In this document: positions 36,777 through 45,871 of the stretch, in pieces
Layout of the letters: each line of letters opens with the position of its first letter
Numbering within the stretch: position 1 is the stretch's first letter
Assembly (NCBI RefSeq): GCF_003390395.1
Contig: NZ_QUOV01000001.1
Location: forward strand, 2,356,001-2,420,000
DNA length: 64,000 nt
Source: Thalassotalea euphylliae
Lineage (GTDB): Bacteria; Pseudomonadota; Gammaproteobacteria; Enterobacterales; Alteromonadaceae
Direction: 5' to 3'
Notes under the pieces: generated by a model
What the model was told of the DNA's origin: nothing
Seen by the model: only the letters and a program-made list of their open reading frames with translations
Databases searched by the model: none
Translations under genes and position numbers: made by a program

Positions 36777-38777
36777 CTAGCGACTTAGCTGTTGCTCTCT
36801 TAGTTTAGCTACTTCATCTCGTATCGCAGCAGCTTGTTCAAATTCTAGATTTTTAGCATGTTCAATCATTTTTGCTTCAAGCTGCTTAACTTGCTCATCA
36901 ATTTCCTCAAACGAAAGCGTTTTATAGGCAGCTTTTTGCTCGGCCACTTTATTGGCGATCAATTGCTCTTCAGGATCTAAGCCAACGTCCATCACATCCG
37001 TAATTTTACGCTTCACCCCTTTTGGTGTGATGTTATTGGCTTTGTTGTGATCGTCTTGTTTAGCACGGCGACGTTCTGTTTCATCAATGGCTCTGCGCAT
37101 TGAGCCAGTAATGCGGTCAGCATATAAAATCGCCTTACCATTCACATTACGCGCTGCACGACCGATGGTTTGAATAAGCGAACGCTCTGAGCGTAAGAAG
37201 CCTTCTTTGTCTGCGTCTAAAATAGCGACTAAGGAAACTTCGGGCATATCTAAGCCCTCACGCAGCAAGTTAATACCGACGAGCACATCAAATTTGCCCA
37301 AGCGAAAATCACGAATAATTTCGACCCGCTCAACGGTATCGACATCAGAGTGCAGATAACGGGTTTTAATATTGTGCTCGTCTAAGTAATCGGTTAAGTC
37401 TTCGGCCATACGCTTAGTCAGTGTTGTAGCAAGTACACGTTCTCCTAGCGGAATGCGCTTATTAATCTCTGATAATAAGTCATCTACTTGCGTGTCTACT
37501 GGTCGCACCATAATTTCTGGATCAAGCAGACCCGTTGGCCTAACTACCTGCTCAGCGACTTCGCCTGAAGACTTTTCCAGTTCGTAATCACTCGGCGTTG
37601 CCGACACATAAATAGTTTGTGGTGCCAGTGCTTCAAACTCTTCGAATTTCATCGGGCGGTTATCAAGTGCTGATGGTAATCGAAAACCATATTCCACGAG
37701 GTTTTCTTTGCGCGATCGGTCACCTTTATACATGGCGCCAATTTGCGGCACAGTAACATGTGATTCGTCAATCACCAGCAAACCGTCATCCGGTAAGTAG
37801 TCAAATAACGTCGGTGGCGCTTCACCTGCTTCGCGACCTGATAGGTAGCGTGAATAGTTTTCGATACCTGAGCAGTAACCAAGTTCAGTCATCATTTCAA
37901 TATCAAACTGAGTGCGCTGAACAATGCGTTGCTCTTCTATCAGCTTGTTATTGTCTTTTAACTGCTGAGCGCGATCTTTAAGCTCAACTTTGATCGATTC
38001 TACCGCTGCTAATATTTTATCGCGCGGTGTCGCATAGTGAGTTTTAGGGTAAACGGTTACTCGAGCAAGCGTGCGCTCAACCGCGCCAGTTAATGGGTCG
38101 AATTCACTGATTTTTTCCACTTCTTCGTCGAACAGCTCAACACGTAATGCAAGACGATCAGATTCGGCAGGGAAAATATCAATCACATCACCACGCACAC
38201 GGTAAGTTGCCCGTTGAAACGCTAAATCGTTGCGGGTGTATTGCAATTCAGCTAGGCGGCGCAAAATATCACGTTGATTGATGATATCGCCCTGACGCAA
38301 ATGCAGCATCATCTGCAGGTAAGAATCAGGGTCACCCAAACCGTATATCGCCGACACCGACGCGACAATTATAACGTCTCGTCGCTCAAGTAAGGCTTTA
38401 GTTGCCGATAGTCGCATCTGCTCAATATGATCATTTATTGAGGCATCTTTCTCGATAAATGTATCCGTTGTTGGCACGTAAGCTTCCGGCTGATAGTAAT
38501 CGTAGTAAGAAACAAAGTATTCAACGGCATTGTTCGGGAAAAATTCTTTCATCTCCCCGTAAAGCTGCGCTGCCAAGGTTTTATTTGGCGCTAGCATCAT
38601 GGTTGGGCGATTTAATTTGGCAATAACATTCGCCACCGTAAAGGTTTTACCTGAGCCAGTTACGCCAAGTAGTGTTTGATGAGCAAGACCTGAGTCTATG
38701 CCATCAAGCAATTGTTCGATCGCGGTTGGTTGGTCGCCACTTGGCGTATAATCAGAAACTAATTCAATTGACTTCAT
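36777..38777 (-). CDS. uvrB: Excinuclease ABC subunit B
   Basis: Nucleotide excision repair helicase of 666 residues. Walker A is [16 protein letters not shown] (about 36-51), the beta-hairpin region is [12 protein letters not shown], and helicase motifs [25 protein letters not shown] and [19 protein letters not shown] follow. The C-terminal UVR domain ([20 protein letters not shown]) binds UvrC. Its ATG overlaps the stop of the upstream MATE gene by 4 bp. Confidence 0.98.
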   Translation of the reverse strand: MKSIELVSDYTPSGDQPTAIEQLLDGIDSGLAHQTLLGVTGSGKTFTVANVIAKLNRPTMMLAPNKTLAAQLYGEMKEFFPNNAVEYFVSYYDYYQPEAYVPTTDTFIEKDASINDHIEQMRLSATKALLERRDVIIVASVSAIYGLGDPDSYLQMMLHLRQGDIINQRDILRRLAELQYTRNDLAFQRATYRVRGDVIDIFPAESDRLALRVELFDEEVEKISEFDPLTGAVERTLARVTVYPKTHYATPRDKILAAVESIKVELKDRAQQLKDNNKLIEEQRIVQRTQFDIEMMTELGYCSGIENYSRYLSGREAGEAPPTLFDYLPDDGLLVIDESHVTVPQIGAMYKGDRSRKENLVEYGFRLPSALDNRPMKFEEFEALAPQTIYVSATPSDYELEKSSGEVAEQVVRPTGLLDPEIMVRPVDTQVDDLLSEINKRIPLGERVLATTLTKRMAEDLTDYLDEHNIKTRYLHSDVDTVERVEIIRDFRLGKFDVLVGINLLREGLDMPEVSLVAILDADKEGFLRSERSLIQTIGRAARNVNGKAILYADRITGSMRRAIDETERRRAKQDDHNKANNITPKGVKRKITDVMDVGLDPEEQLIANKVAEQKAAYKTLSFEEIDEQVKQLEAKMIEHAKNLEFEQAAAIRDEVAKLREQQLSR

Positions 38778-40150
38778 GTCGACTGCGGCTCCGCGTCTAT
38801 ATTTTCATCGATAAATTGGCGCGTAAATGAATAGTAAGAGATAAATGCCATGACTAAATTGCCCAGCAGTGCACCAATAAAGAAACCTTCTATGCCATAT
38901 AAGTAGCTACCTAGGTAAGCAAGCGGCACATAACAAACAAATAAACGCACAACTGATAGCACTAAGGCAACCATAGGTTTATGCAGTGCATTAAATGATG
39001 AGTTAGTTAGAATAATAATACCTTGTAAGCCATAGCCTAGCGGTAAGGTGTAAATGAATAACTTGATAAGATCGGCCACTGCTTGTTCTTTAGCAAAGGC
39101 ATCTGCAACCCATGAAGATATCACAATAAGAATGGCATAAATTAATACTTGCCAAATCATCACGAATTTCACTGAGGTGCGGTATGCCTGCTCAACTCTA
39201 GCCATATTACCCGCACCAAAGTTTTGGCTAATAAATGGTGGTAAGGTCATCGACATCGCCAATACCACTAAGCTAGCGATCGATTCAATTCGTGAGCCAA
39301 CACCGAAGGCCGCCACTGCAGATTCACCGTAGCCTGCAATTATTGCCGTCATAATCGCTGCGGCAATAGGCGTTAGCATATTTGCGCCAGCGGCAGGCAA
39401 GCCAATGTGTAAAATTCCTTTGCACGATTTAAGCAAGGTGTGTATTGGAATCAAATGAGCATGAATAAGCTGGCGTTTGTTGACCAAAATATGAAGGACT
39501 AACGCTAAGCCGACAAGCCATGATACTAAGGTAGCAATTGCCGCACCTTTGATTCCCATCGCTGGTACCGGGCCAAGGCCAAAAATAAACAAAGGGTCTA
39601 ATACGGCATTAATTAAACCAGCACTGCCCATAATAATACTAGGTGTTCGCGTATCCCCTGAAGCACGCAGCACAGCATTACCAATCATTGGACCAATTAA
39701 ACAGACACTGCCTAAATACCAAATGTCCATGTAATCGTGAATAAGTGGCAATAAGCTATCGCTTGCACCAAGCAAGTGGAAAATTTCATCAGTAAAGTAA
39801 TAGCCTATACCCGATACTATCGAGACAATTACAGCGGCTAAATACATCGCACTGGTTGCGTTGTCTTTTGCCGTTTCTTTGTCTTTTGCACCTAAGTATT
39901 TTGCAATGACTGCGGATGTGCCTATGCCTAATCCTATGGTTAGGCTTAACACAGTGAAGGTGATTGGAAAGGTAAAACTTACTGCGGCTAGCGGCTGTGT
40001 GCCTAATAAGCCAATAAAAAACGTGTCAACCAAGTTGAAGGTCATCAATAGAACCATGCCGTATATCATAGGAATGGTCATATTTTTCAAGGTTGGCCCT
40101 ACCGGATCGGCCAGCAAGTCGATCTGGTGTTTATGTTTTGTGTCGGTCAT
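38774..40150 (-). CDS. MATE-family multidrug/Na+ antiporter
   Basis: Membrane exporter of 458 residues with 12 helices. The N-terminus has the MATE pattern [27 protein letters not shown] split over helix 1, then [20 protein letters not shown] and [20 protein letters not shown], and the second repeat has [12 protein letters not shown]. It overlaps uvrB by 4 bp, an unusual operon that may link efflux to DNA repair expression, though the overlap may be incidental. Confidence 0.93.
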   Translation of the reverse strand: MTDTKHKHQIDLLADPVGPTLKNMTIPMIYGMVLLMTFNLVDTFFIGLLGTQPLAAVSFTFPITFTVLSLTIGLGIGTSAVIAKYLGAKDKETAKDNATSAMYLAAVIVSIVSGIGYYFTDEIFHLLGASDSLLPLIHDYMDIWYLGSVCLIGPMIGNAVLRASGDTRTPSIIMGSAGLINAVLDPLFIFGLGPVPAMGIKGAAIATLVSWLVGLALVLHILVNKRQLIHAHLIPIHTLLKSCKGILHIGLPAAGANMLTPIAAAIMTAIIAGYGESAVAAFGVGSRIESIASLVVLAMSMTLPPFISQNFGAGNMARVEQAYRTSVKFVMIWQVLIYAILIVISSWVADAFAKEQAVADLIKLFIYTLPLGYGLQGIIILTNSSFNALHKPMVALVLSVVRLFVCYVPLAYLGSYLYGIEGFFIGALLGNLVMAFISYYSFTRQFIDENIDAEPQST

Positions 40151-40601
40151 GTACTTAATTGATTACCGTATGTAACTGGTCAAACAAACAAGGAAGGTTC
40201 TTTGTGTTCTTCGCACACTTTGTGTTTTTGTATGCTTTGCGATATCGCGAAACAACTATTGTAAAAGATAGTGATAAGACTCGCTATTGCTATCTTTTAT
40301 TTCACCTAGATTGATTCGCAACAAAGTGTAAACACTTGTTGTGCTACTACATAAAAGTTCTGCGCATAGATTCTACACATAGAACAAGCCCTACCAGCGC
40401 ATCATCGCAAAAAGAACACACAGATACTCGGCAAAATCGATGAATCGCCTAATAAATAGGCTGCACGGCTCAGCATTGTACAAAATACAAGCTATCTCGT
40501 TGTTTATAAAAGGTATCACGACAACTAGTTAAATTTTAACCAATGCGCTACAGACCCCATATTTATTCGCAATTACCAACTATTACACTTTAACTCACAC
40601 A

Positions 40602-40626
40602 GTTATCCACAATTTACGTGGATAAC
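40602..40626. promoter_or_regulatory. Inverted pair of DnaA-box-like sites
   Basis: GTTATCCAC (40602-40610) and GTGGATAAC (40618-40626) are a perfect 9-bp inverted repeat with a 7-bp spacer. The first continues to TTATCCACA, the E. coli consensus DnaA box; the second reads TTATCCACG on the other strand. Confidence 0.5.
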
Positions 40627-40798
40627 TCATCAGAGTTACCAAGTTATCTAAGCTCACTACTGATAATTCAGTTATGGTAGTACGCTAAATGCGGAGTGTA
40701 AGTCCAATCAACACGGTAATTAGCAGGTAAGAGCTATATAGCTTGGAAGGCTAAGTTGGAGGATATTGGGTAATGAATAACCTTGATGAAAACACGGA

Positions 40799-40843
40799 TT
40801 GCTCTCTGTGCTAACTCACAGCGCAGAACTGAACAGAGAGCAA
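40799..40843. terminator. Hairpin downstream of the S9 peptidase gene
   Basis: Eleven-bp arms, TTGCTCTCTGT 40799-40809 and ACAGAGAGCAA 40833-40843, with a 23-nt loop that can form an alternative CTGTG/CACAG stem. It is 15 bp past the minus-strand peptidase stop and overlaps the end of the short plus-strand frame. T runs are weak on both sides. Confidence 0.5.
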
Positions 40844-40857
40844 GTTTTCAACTATGT

Positions 40858-42825
40858 TTATAAATATTTTTTTAGGAAATTTACATAGGCTTCAGACGCT
40901 TCAATGCGATTGCTTTTGTTCCTAAAACCATGACCTTCATCGTCAAACAAAACATAATCCACTGGCACATTGTTTTTACGAATCGCTTCCACCATTTCAT
41001 CGCTTTCAACCTGTAAAACACGAGGGTCGTTGGCGCCTTGCACAATCAGCACTGGTGCTTTGATGTTGCTAGCATGGAATAAAGGAGAAATCGCGCGGTG
41101 GCGCTCTTCGTCTGTCGCAGGATCACCCATTTCTTGGTAGAGGCTTTCTTTAAACGCCTCCCACCAAGGTGGAATACTTTTCAATGTGCGAACCCAGTTG
41201 GTCACACCAAAAATGTTGATACCAACTTCAAATTCATCGGTAAAGGCAAGACCCGCCATGGTTAGGTACCCGCCATAGCTACCACCTATCAAACCAATTT
41301 TATCAGCATCAACCCAGTCCAATGATTGCAGGTACTTTTTACCGTAAACAATGTCTTTTAAATCAACATCGCCGTGCTTTTTATCGTCAAGGTGATAGAA
41401 GGTTTTGCCATAACCGGACGAACCTCGATTATTAACGGCGAAAATCGCATAGCCATGGTTGACCAAATGCTGCCTTGCCGCAGAATAACCTGTTCTTGAT
41501 TGTCCGCCGGGGCCGCCATGTATCCATATTAGCGCTGGTACCTTGTTGGCACTTGAAGCTTGCTTAGGCTTGAACAACAAGCTTGGTATCGGCAACTCAT
41601 CATAGCTATTAAAACGAACAACACTACTTGCTACTAGATGTTGCTCGTCCATTTCTTTCGCCAACGTATTGGTTAGCTTAGTGGGGGCATCACTGCCAAA
41701 TTGATAGGTATAAAGATTGGAAGGAGAAGTATCTGAGTTCAACAAGAAGTTAACAACGCGCTCATCAGACGAAAAGTTTACACCGCGAATATCACCTGCT
41801 GCTAAATTTGGGATGATGACTTGCTTACCACTTGTTTGCTCTACACTTGATTGATCTACATTGCCTAGTTCAGTAATGGTTACCGTTGTGCTCGCATCTT
41901 CATTCACCCCCATAACACTGTACTTGCCAGTAGGTGAATACACTAAATAAGCGACGTCCCAGTTCAAGTTAGTGATTTGCTTGTGCTCACCCGTTTCAAT
42001 GTTATAAGTCCATGGCTGGGAAAACTCGCCGTTAAGATTAGTTGAATACGCAACTATGTTATTGTCAGGTGAAAAGTCCAGTAAGTTAACTTCAGCATCG
42101 TTATCATCATCTGATAGATTGATTAATTTACCATTACTAACGTTCGCAATAATTAAATCTGTATCTGTATTGCGGTTAGATTTTGAAAGCCCTATCCACT
42201 GCCCATTTGGTGTGACACCGCTGATAAAATAGTTATTGTCATTTTCAAAGATTAACTCTCTGCTGTAATCTTCAACACTATATTTATACAAATCAAATAC
42301 TTTGGAATCGCGTTCATTGGTCGCTATATAAAACCACTTATCACTTTCGTGCCAACCAACAAATGATGCTTTTAAGTTCTCACCCGGCGTTAAGTCTTTT
42401 ACGGTGCCATCTGTTGATTGAACATAAACGTGATTGAGCTCATTGCCGCCTTGGTCAGAAGAATATAAAAACCGATCATCGGTTGGAAACCAATCAACAA
42501 CCCAAATAGCGTCTGTGGTCGATAGGGTCAGTTGTGTGGGCTTATCGCCATTGAGCGGATATTGGTAAGCATTGTAGATACCTGACTCGTCAGAGCTCAC
42601 TAGGGCATATTCGCCAGAATAATTGATGCGTGAGCCATAAATACTCGTGGTTTTGAAAAAGGTTTCGGCTGAATATGTTGGTATGGTTGGCGTTGCTTCT
42701 GGTAGTTTTACTTCTTGTGCATCAGGTTTTGCGGCGGACACCGTCTCTTGATTGGTGTTACCAGACTCGCTACACCCCAATAGCAAGCCCATAATCACCA
42801 ATAGCGATGATATTTTATGGTTCAT
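40858..42825 (-). CDS. S9-family prolyl oligopeptidase-type lipoprotein
   Basis: Exported serine peptidase of 655 residues from the ATG at 42825 (MNHKISSLLVIMGLLLGC), which has AAGGA upstream and a lipobox; a longer frame to 42912 lacks these. The first 380 residues look like a beta-propeller with WD40/PD40-type repeats. The C-terminal alpha/beta-hydrolase has the nucleophile in GLIGGSYGGYLTMAG, the Asp in QGANDPRVLQ and the His in DDEGHGFRNKSN. It probably degrades oligopeptides in the periplasm. Confidence 0.92.
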   Translation of the reverse strand: MNHKISSLLVIMGLLLGCSESGNTNQETVSAAKPDAQEVKLPEATPTIPTYSAETFFKTTSIYGSRINYSGEYALVSSDESGIYNAYQYPLNGDKPTQLTLSTTDAIWVVDWFPTDDRFLYSSDQGGNELNHVYVQSTDGTVKDLTPGENLKASFVGWHESDKWFYIATNERDSKVFDLYKYSVEDYSRELIFENDNNYFISGVTPNGQWIGLSKSNRNTDTDLIIANVSNGKLINLSDDDNDAEVNLLDFSPDNNIVAYSTNLNGEFSQPWTYNIETGEHKQITNLNWDVAYLVYSPTGKYSVMGVNEDASTTVTITELGNVDQSSVEQTSGKQVIIPNLAAGDIRGVNFSSDERVVNFLLNSDTSPSNLYTYQFGSDAPTKLTNTLAKEMDEQHLVASSVVRFNSYDELPIPSLLFKPKQASSANKVPALIWIHGGPGGQSRTGYSAARQHLVNHGYAIFAVNNRGSSGYGKTFYHLDDKKHGDVDLKDIVYGKKYLQSLDWVDADKIGLIGGSYGGYLTMAGLAFTDEFEVGINIFGVTNWVRTLKSIPPWWEAFKESLYQEMGDPATDEERHRAISPLFHASNIKAPVLIVQGANDPRVLQVESDEMVEAIRKNNVPVDYVLFDDEGHGFRNKSNRIEASEAYVNFLKKYL

Positions 42826-42912
42826 TTCACGTTCCTTATTGTAATTAGTCGATACCTCTGACCATATTTTTATTGTTTTATCGCTACCCTCAATGTTTCT
42901 AGTGGTTTTCAA

Positions 42913-43438
42913 CTAACTCCTAATAAATCAATAATAAGCAAGCTAGAAGTGTAACGACAAAACTGAGAATAGTTGACTCAACTGAAAGGGTCAATTAGAG
43001 CCTTTTGCGGAGTGTTAAGCGGCGCTGTAGTTCAAAAGAATGGGTTCAAAAAATGAGTTTCAAAAGAATGCTGTAAATGAGTGTTCTGAATGAATGACGT
43101 TACTTATGTGAACTGATGTGAACTGAGCTTTTAATGACAACATCAAACTGTATTCCTCATTGCCATACAAATAAATAAGCGACTATCTAAATAATGCAGA
43201 CTGAAGACTTTCGATTAAAACATCAACAAACACTTGTAAGTAACAGCAGGCAACCTTAAAGATATCAGCTAATTGTGCGCAAAATTACCACCACTTGACC
43301 ACATATTCAGCAAACGATCTAATTGTGAAAGAATTTGTCATTTTTGTGTTGACACTCTCACTAACGGGCTTTAATATTCCGCCCCGTTAGCGAGGCAAGC
43401 CTATTAAACGGTATGTTTCACTACTGAATAAACACTAT
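42913..43438. other. Gap upstream of the tRNA-Asn array
   Basis: About 500 bases. The first half shows only short direct repeats of AAAAGAATG and GTGAACTGA type near 43030-43130; the end holds the tRNA promoter. No gene was recognised. Confidence 0.55.
43349..43377 (+). promoter_or_regulatory. Promoter of the tRNA-Asn array
   Basis: TTGACA (43349-43354) and TAATAT (43372-43377) are 17 bp apart, about 60 bp before the first tRNA. A GC-rich stretch (CCGCCCCG) follows the -10 element, like the discriminator of stable-RNA promoters under stringent control. Confidence 0.65.
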
Positions 43439-43515
43439 TCCCCTGTAGCTCAGTTGGTTAGAGCGGTGGACTGTTAATCCATGTGTCGTCTGTTCAAATC
43501 AGACCAGGGGAGCCA
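43439..43515 (+). tRNA. tRNA-Asn(GTT), copy 1
   Basis: 77-nt gene with a full cloverleaf: acceptor TCCCCTG/CAGGGGA, D arm GCTC/GAGC, anticodon loop CTGTTAA (GTT), T arm GTCTG/CAGAC, encoded CCA. First of four copies with the same sequence. Confidence 0.97.
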
Positions 43516-43596
43516 CTCTTTTTTAAGAGTAAAGATAATGACTAGGTAAATCTGTTGTTATTAAATCATTTAGTGTTAAAGAAAGTAAAAATTTAT

Positions 43597-43673
43597 TCCC
43601 CTGTAGCTCAGTTGGTTAGAGCGGTGGACTGTTAATCCATGTGTCGTCTGTTCAAATCAGACCAGGGGAGCCA
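43597..43673 (+). tRNA. tRNA-Asn(GTT), copy 2
   Basis: Same 77-nt sequence as copy 1, with encoded CCA. The spacer before it is 81 nt. Confidence 0.97.
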
Positions 43674-43771
43674 CTTTCTTCTAAAGAAAAAAACTAGAAT
43701 TAAAGGTAATGGCTGATATTGTTAGCGGTTATCTGAGTGAAAGCTCAAGGTAAAAGAAAGTAAAAGTTTAT

Positions 43772-43848
43772 TCCCCTGTAGCTCAGTTGGTTAGAGCGGT
43801 GGACTGTTAATCCATGTGTCGTCTGTTCAAATCAGACCAGGGGAGCCA
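43772..43848 (+). tRNA. tRNA-Asn(GTT), copy 3
   Basis: Same 77-nt sequence as copy 1, with encoded CCA. The bases just upstream (GTAAAAGTTTAT) are shared with copy 4 and nearly with copy 2. Confidence 0.97.
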
Positions 43849-43936
43849 ATTTCTTCTTATACTTATTATTTACTAATAAATTGGTTAGGTAATAAGTTAA
43901 GAAAAATCCCATCAAACGATGGCAGTAAAAGTTTAT

Positions 43937-44013
43937 TCCCCTGTAGCTCAGTTGGTTAGAGCGGTGGACTGTTAATCCATGTGTCGTCTGTTCAAATCAG
44001 ACCAGGGGAGCCA
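43937..44013 (+). tRNA. tRNA-Asn(GTT), copy 4
   Basis: Same 77-nt sequence as copy 1, with encoded CCA. Last of the array; a strong terminator follows 25 bp later. Confidence 0.97.
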
Positions 44014-44038
44014 ATTAATTCACTAGCAAGTGAAACAA

Positions 44039-44068
44039 GAAAGACCATCATTTGATGGTCTTTTTTTT
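44039..44068 (+). terminator. Terminator of the tRNA-Asn array
   Basis: AAAGACCATCA pairs with its complement across a TT centre, followed by eight T residues. Confidence 0.95.
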
Positions 44069-44114
44069 CGTCTAGAAAATCTCACTAGCCCTGCTCCAGG
44101 CCACATTAACCAAT

Positions 44115-44576
44115 TTAAATTGTGGTTAGCAAAATACTAGTTTCACTGGCAATAATCCCTTCTATCTCGCGAACAATTCGCAAAACTCGATCAAACTCAA
44201 CAAGATTGCTGGTGTTTATCTCTGCTACCAAGTCCCACTTACCATTAGTAGTATGCAGTTTAACTAATTCAGGAATGCCTCTTAACAGTTGGATCACTTG
44301 TGAGGTTGAACGACCAATCACTTCAATCATCATCATTGCGCGCACCGTATCTTGCTCAAGCCCTTCATGAGCGCGAATCGTAAAACCTAAAATTGCCCCT
44401 GTGCTGATTAATTTATCAATTCGACTTTGCACCGTCGCACGCGATACTTTGAGTTGTTTCGCTAACTCAGAAACAGGCGCACGGCCGTCATTACGCAGCA
44501 AGGCAATAAGCGATTGATCTAACGCGTCGTAACGATGTGGATTGAGCGTTTTTGGCTCAATGTTATCATTTTGCAT
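44115..44576 (-). CDS. Lrp/AsnC-family transcriptional regulator
   Basis: Feast/famine regulator of 153 residues. The N-terminal helix-turn-helix is ALLRNDGRAPVSELAKQLKV with SRATVQSRIDKLISTGAI; the C-terminal RAM domain ends with VVGRIVREIEG-like sequence (RVLRIVREIEGIIASETS). It is divergent from the CtlX gene (about 114 bp between starts), which suggests control of that hydrolase and perhaps the AGCS symporter by an amino acid. Confidence 0.93.
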   Translation of the reverse strand: MQNDNIEPKTLNPHRYDALDQSLIALLRNDGRAPVSELAKQLKVSRATVQSRIDKLISTGAILGFTIRAHEGLEQDTVRAMMMIEVIGRSTSQVIQLLRGIPELVKLHTTNGKWDLVAEINTSNLVEFDRVLRIVREIEGIIASETSILLTTI

Positions 44577-44690
44577 ACCTAAGCTTATCTATTTGTATAT
44601 TTTGGCTATCAATTTATCACATTATTACGCTTTTTGTTTAGCATGCTTGGGGGTTAGCCTAGCAATATATTGTACAAAGCGAATTTCATT

Positions 44691-45776
44691 ATGTTATCAA
44701 CTCACGCTAACCCAGCTAAAACCACTCTAACAATTGCCGACTTAAATTGTTCAGGATCAGAGGTACACGCATCAGAAACAACTCAAGCGCCAATACCAGC
44801 GTCAAAACAAGCACCAATGCAGGCGTCAAAACAAGCCCACATTCAAGCAGCCATTCATGCACCTGGGGCTGTAGTGATGGTGCGCCCACATCAATTTAAA
44901 CCCAATCCACAAACAGCAAACGATAATGCCTTTCAAGTAAACGACAAAATTACGCTGAGTCAGCAACAAATTGCTAAACAAGCGTTTGATGAAGTGACTC
45001 AGGTGGCCAGCAAGTTATCTACCCTAGGGGTAAAAGTGCATTTGTTTGAAGATAAGCTTTCGAGTACGCCAGATGCTGTCTTTCCCAACAATTGGTTTTC
45101 CACGCATAGTGACGGGCAACTTTATATATATCCAATGTACGCAGAAAATCGTCGCTTGGAAAAACGAGACGATATTATTGAGCACTTGATCGCTAATTAT
45201 CAGGTTACACAGTTAACTGATCTTTCATCTTGGGAGCAAAAACAACAGTTTTTGGAAGGAACCGGGGTATTAGTGATCGATCACCTAAATCACTTGGTCT
45301 ATGTCACTCGCTCAAAACGCGCAGATGAAGCGCCGCTAATGGACTTTTGCCAACAGCAAAACTTATCTCCTGTATTTTTCACTGCTACCGATCGCCGAGG
45401 TAAAGCTATTTATCACACCAATGTACTGATGTGTGTGACGACTGATTTTGTCATTATTGCTGATGAAATGATTCCCGATAATAAGGAGCGCGAGCAAGTC
45501 TTAAAGTTTATACGCCATAGTGGTAAAGCTCATATTTCACTTACCGAAAATCAAATAAATCAATTTGCTGGCAATATGTTTGAGCTTAGCGGTAGCGAAG
45601 GACGATTTATCGCGATGTCGACTACTGCTTACCAGTCGTTATCAAAACAACAAATCTCAGTGCTACTGGCAAAAACACGTATTGAAACTTTTGATATCCC
45701 AACCATTGAAATGGCGGGTGGCTCAATTCGCTGTATGCTGGCAGGTATTCATTTAACACCGTCACCAAAGCTTTAG
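44691..45776 (+). CDS. ctlX: CtlX-type arginine deiminase-superfamily hydrolase
   Basis: Amidinohydrolase-fold enzyme of 361 residues from the ATG at 44691. After an unusual N-terminal stretch the domain starts at VVMVRPHQFKPNPQTANDNA. Catalytic-region motifs are TPDAVFPNNWFSTH, YHTNVLMCV (His) and AGGSIRCMLAG near the end, whose Cys (14 residues from the C-terminus) is the expected nucleophile. CtlX proteins act on citrulline- or arginine-like compounds. Odd feature: three 8-residue repeats before the domain, absent from typical members. It is followed by an amino-acid symporter and preceded by a divergent Lrp-type regulator. Confidence 0.85.
   Translation: MLSTHANPAKTTLTIADLNCSGSEVHASETTQAPIPASKQAPMQASKQAHIQAAIHAPGAVVMVRPHQFKPNPQTANDNAFQVNDKITLSQQQIAKQAFDEVTQVASKLSTLGVKVHLFEDKLSSTPDAVFPNNWFSTHSDGQLYIYPMYAENRRLEKRDDIIEHLIANYQVTQLTDLSSWEQKQQFLEGTGVLVIDHLNHLVYVTRSKRADEAPLMDFCQQQNLSPVFFTATDRRGKAIYHTNVLMCVTTDFVIIADEMIPDNKEREQVLKFIRHSGKAHISLTENQINQFAGNMFELSGSEGRFIAMSTTAYQSLSKQQISVLLAKTRIETFDIPTIEMAGGSIRCMLAGIHLTPSPKL
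44784..44855 (+). repeat. Three 24-bp in-frame repeats at the start of ctlX
   Basis: Units at 44784-44807, 44808-44831 and 44832-44855 encode QAPIPASK, QAPMQASK and QAHIQAAI. The third copy is more diverged. They give a Gln/Ala/Pro-rich, probably disordered N-terminal extension. Confidence 0.85.
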
Positions 45777-45871
45777 ACATAACAATAAAATGTAAGTGTA
45801 CACATATACTTAGAATACGCTAAGGTAAGGCGATTCGAATAATAATTTCGTAGAACAAATAAGGAAGTCGT

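Larger units (their letters stand above)
40151..40857. other. Long gap with DnaA-box-like pair and hairpin
   Basis: About 700 AT-rich bases between the MATE gene start and the peptidase stop. It holds the inverted TTATCCAC pair (40602-40626), a 13-codon leader-like frame at 40773-40814 (MNNLDENTDCSLC) with a GGAGG site 10 nt upstream, and a long hairpin at 40799-40843. No other gene was found. Confidence 0.55.

Noticed and set aside
40602..40626. Chromosomal replication origin
   Set aside because: Only two DnaA-like boxes, no AT-rich unwinding repeats and no dnaA, dnaN, gidA or parA neighbours.
43439..44013. Regular repeated blocks that could be mistaken for a CRISPR-like array
   Set aside because: Each repeat is a full tRNA-Asn cloverleaf with CCA, and the spacers are irregular and partly alike.
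45777..45871. Glycine riboswitch in front of the AGCS symporter
   Set aside because: The 95-bp leader lacks the aptamer core and is too short for the usual tandem form.
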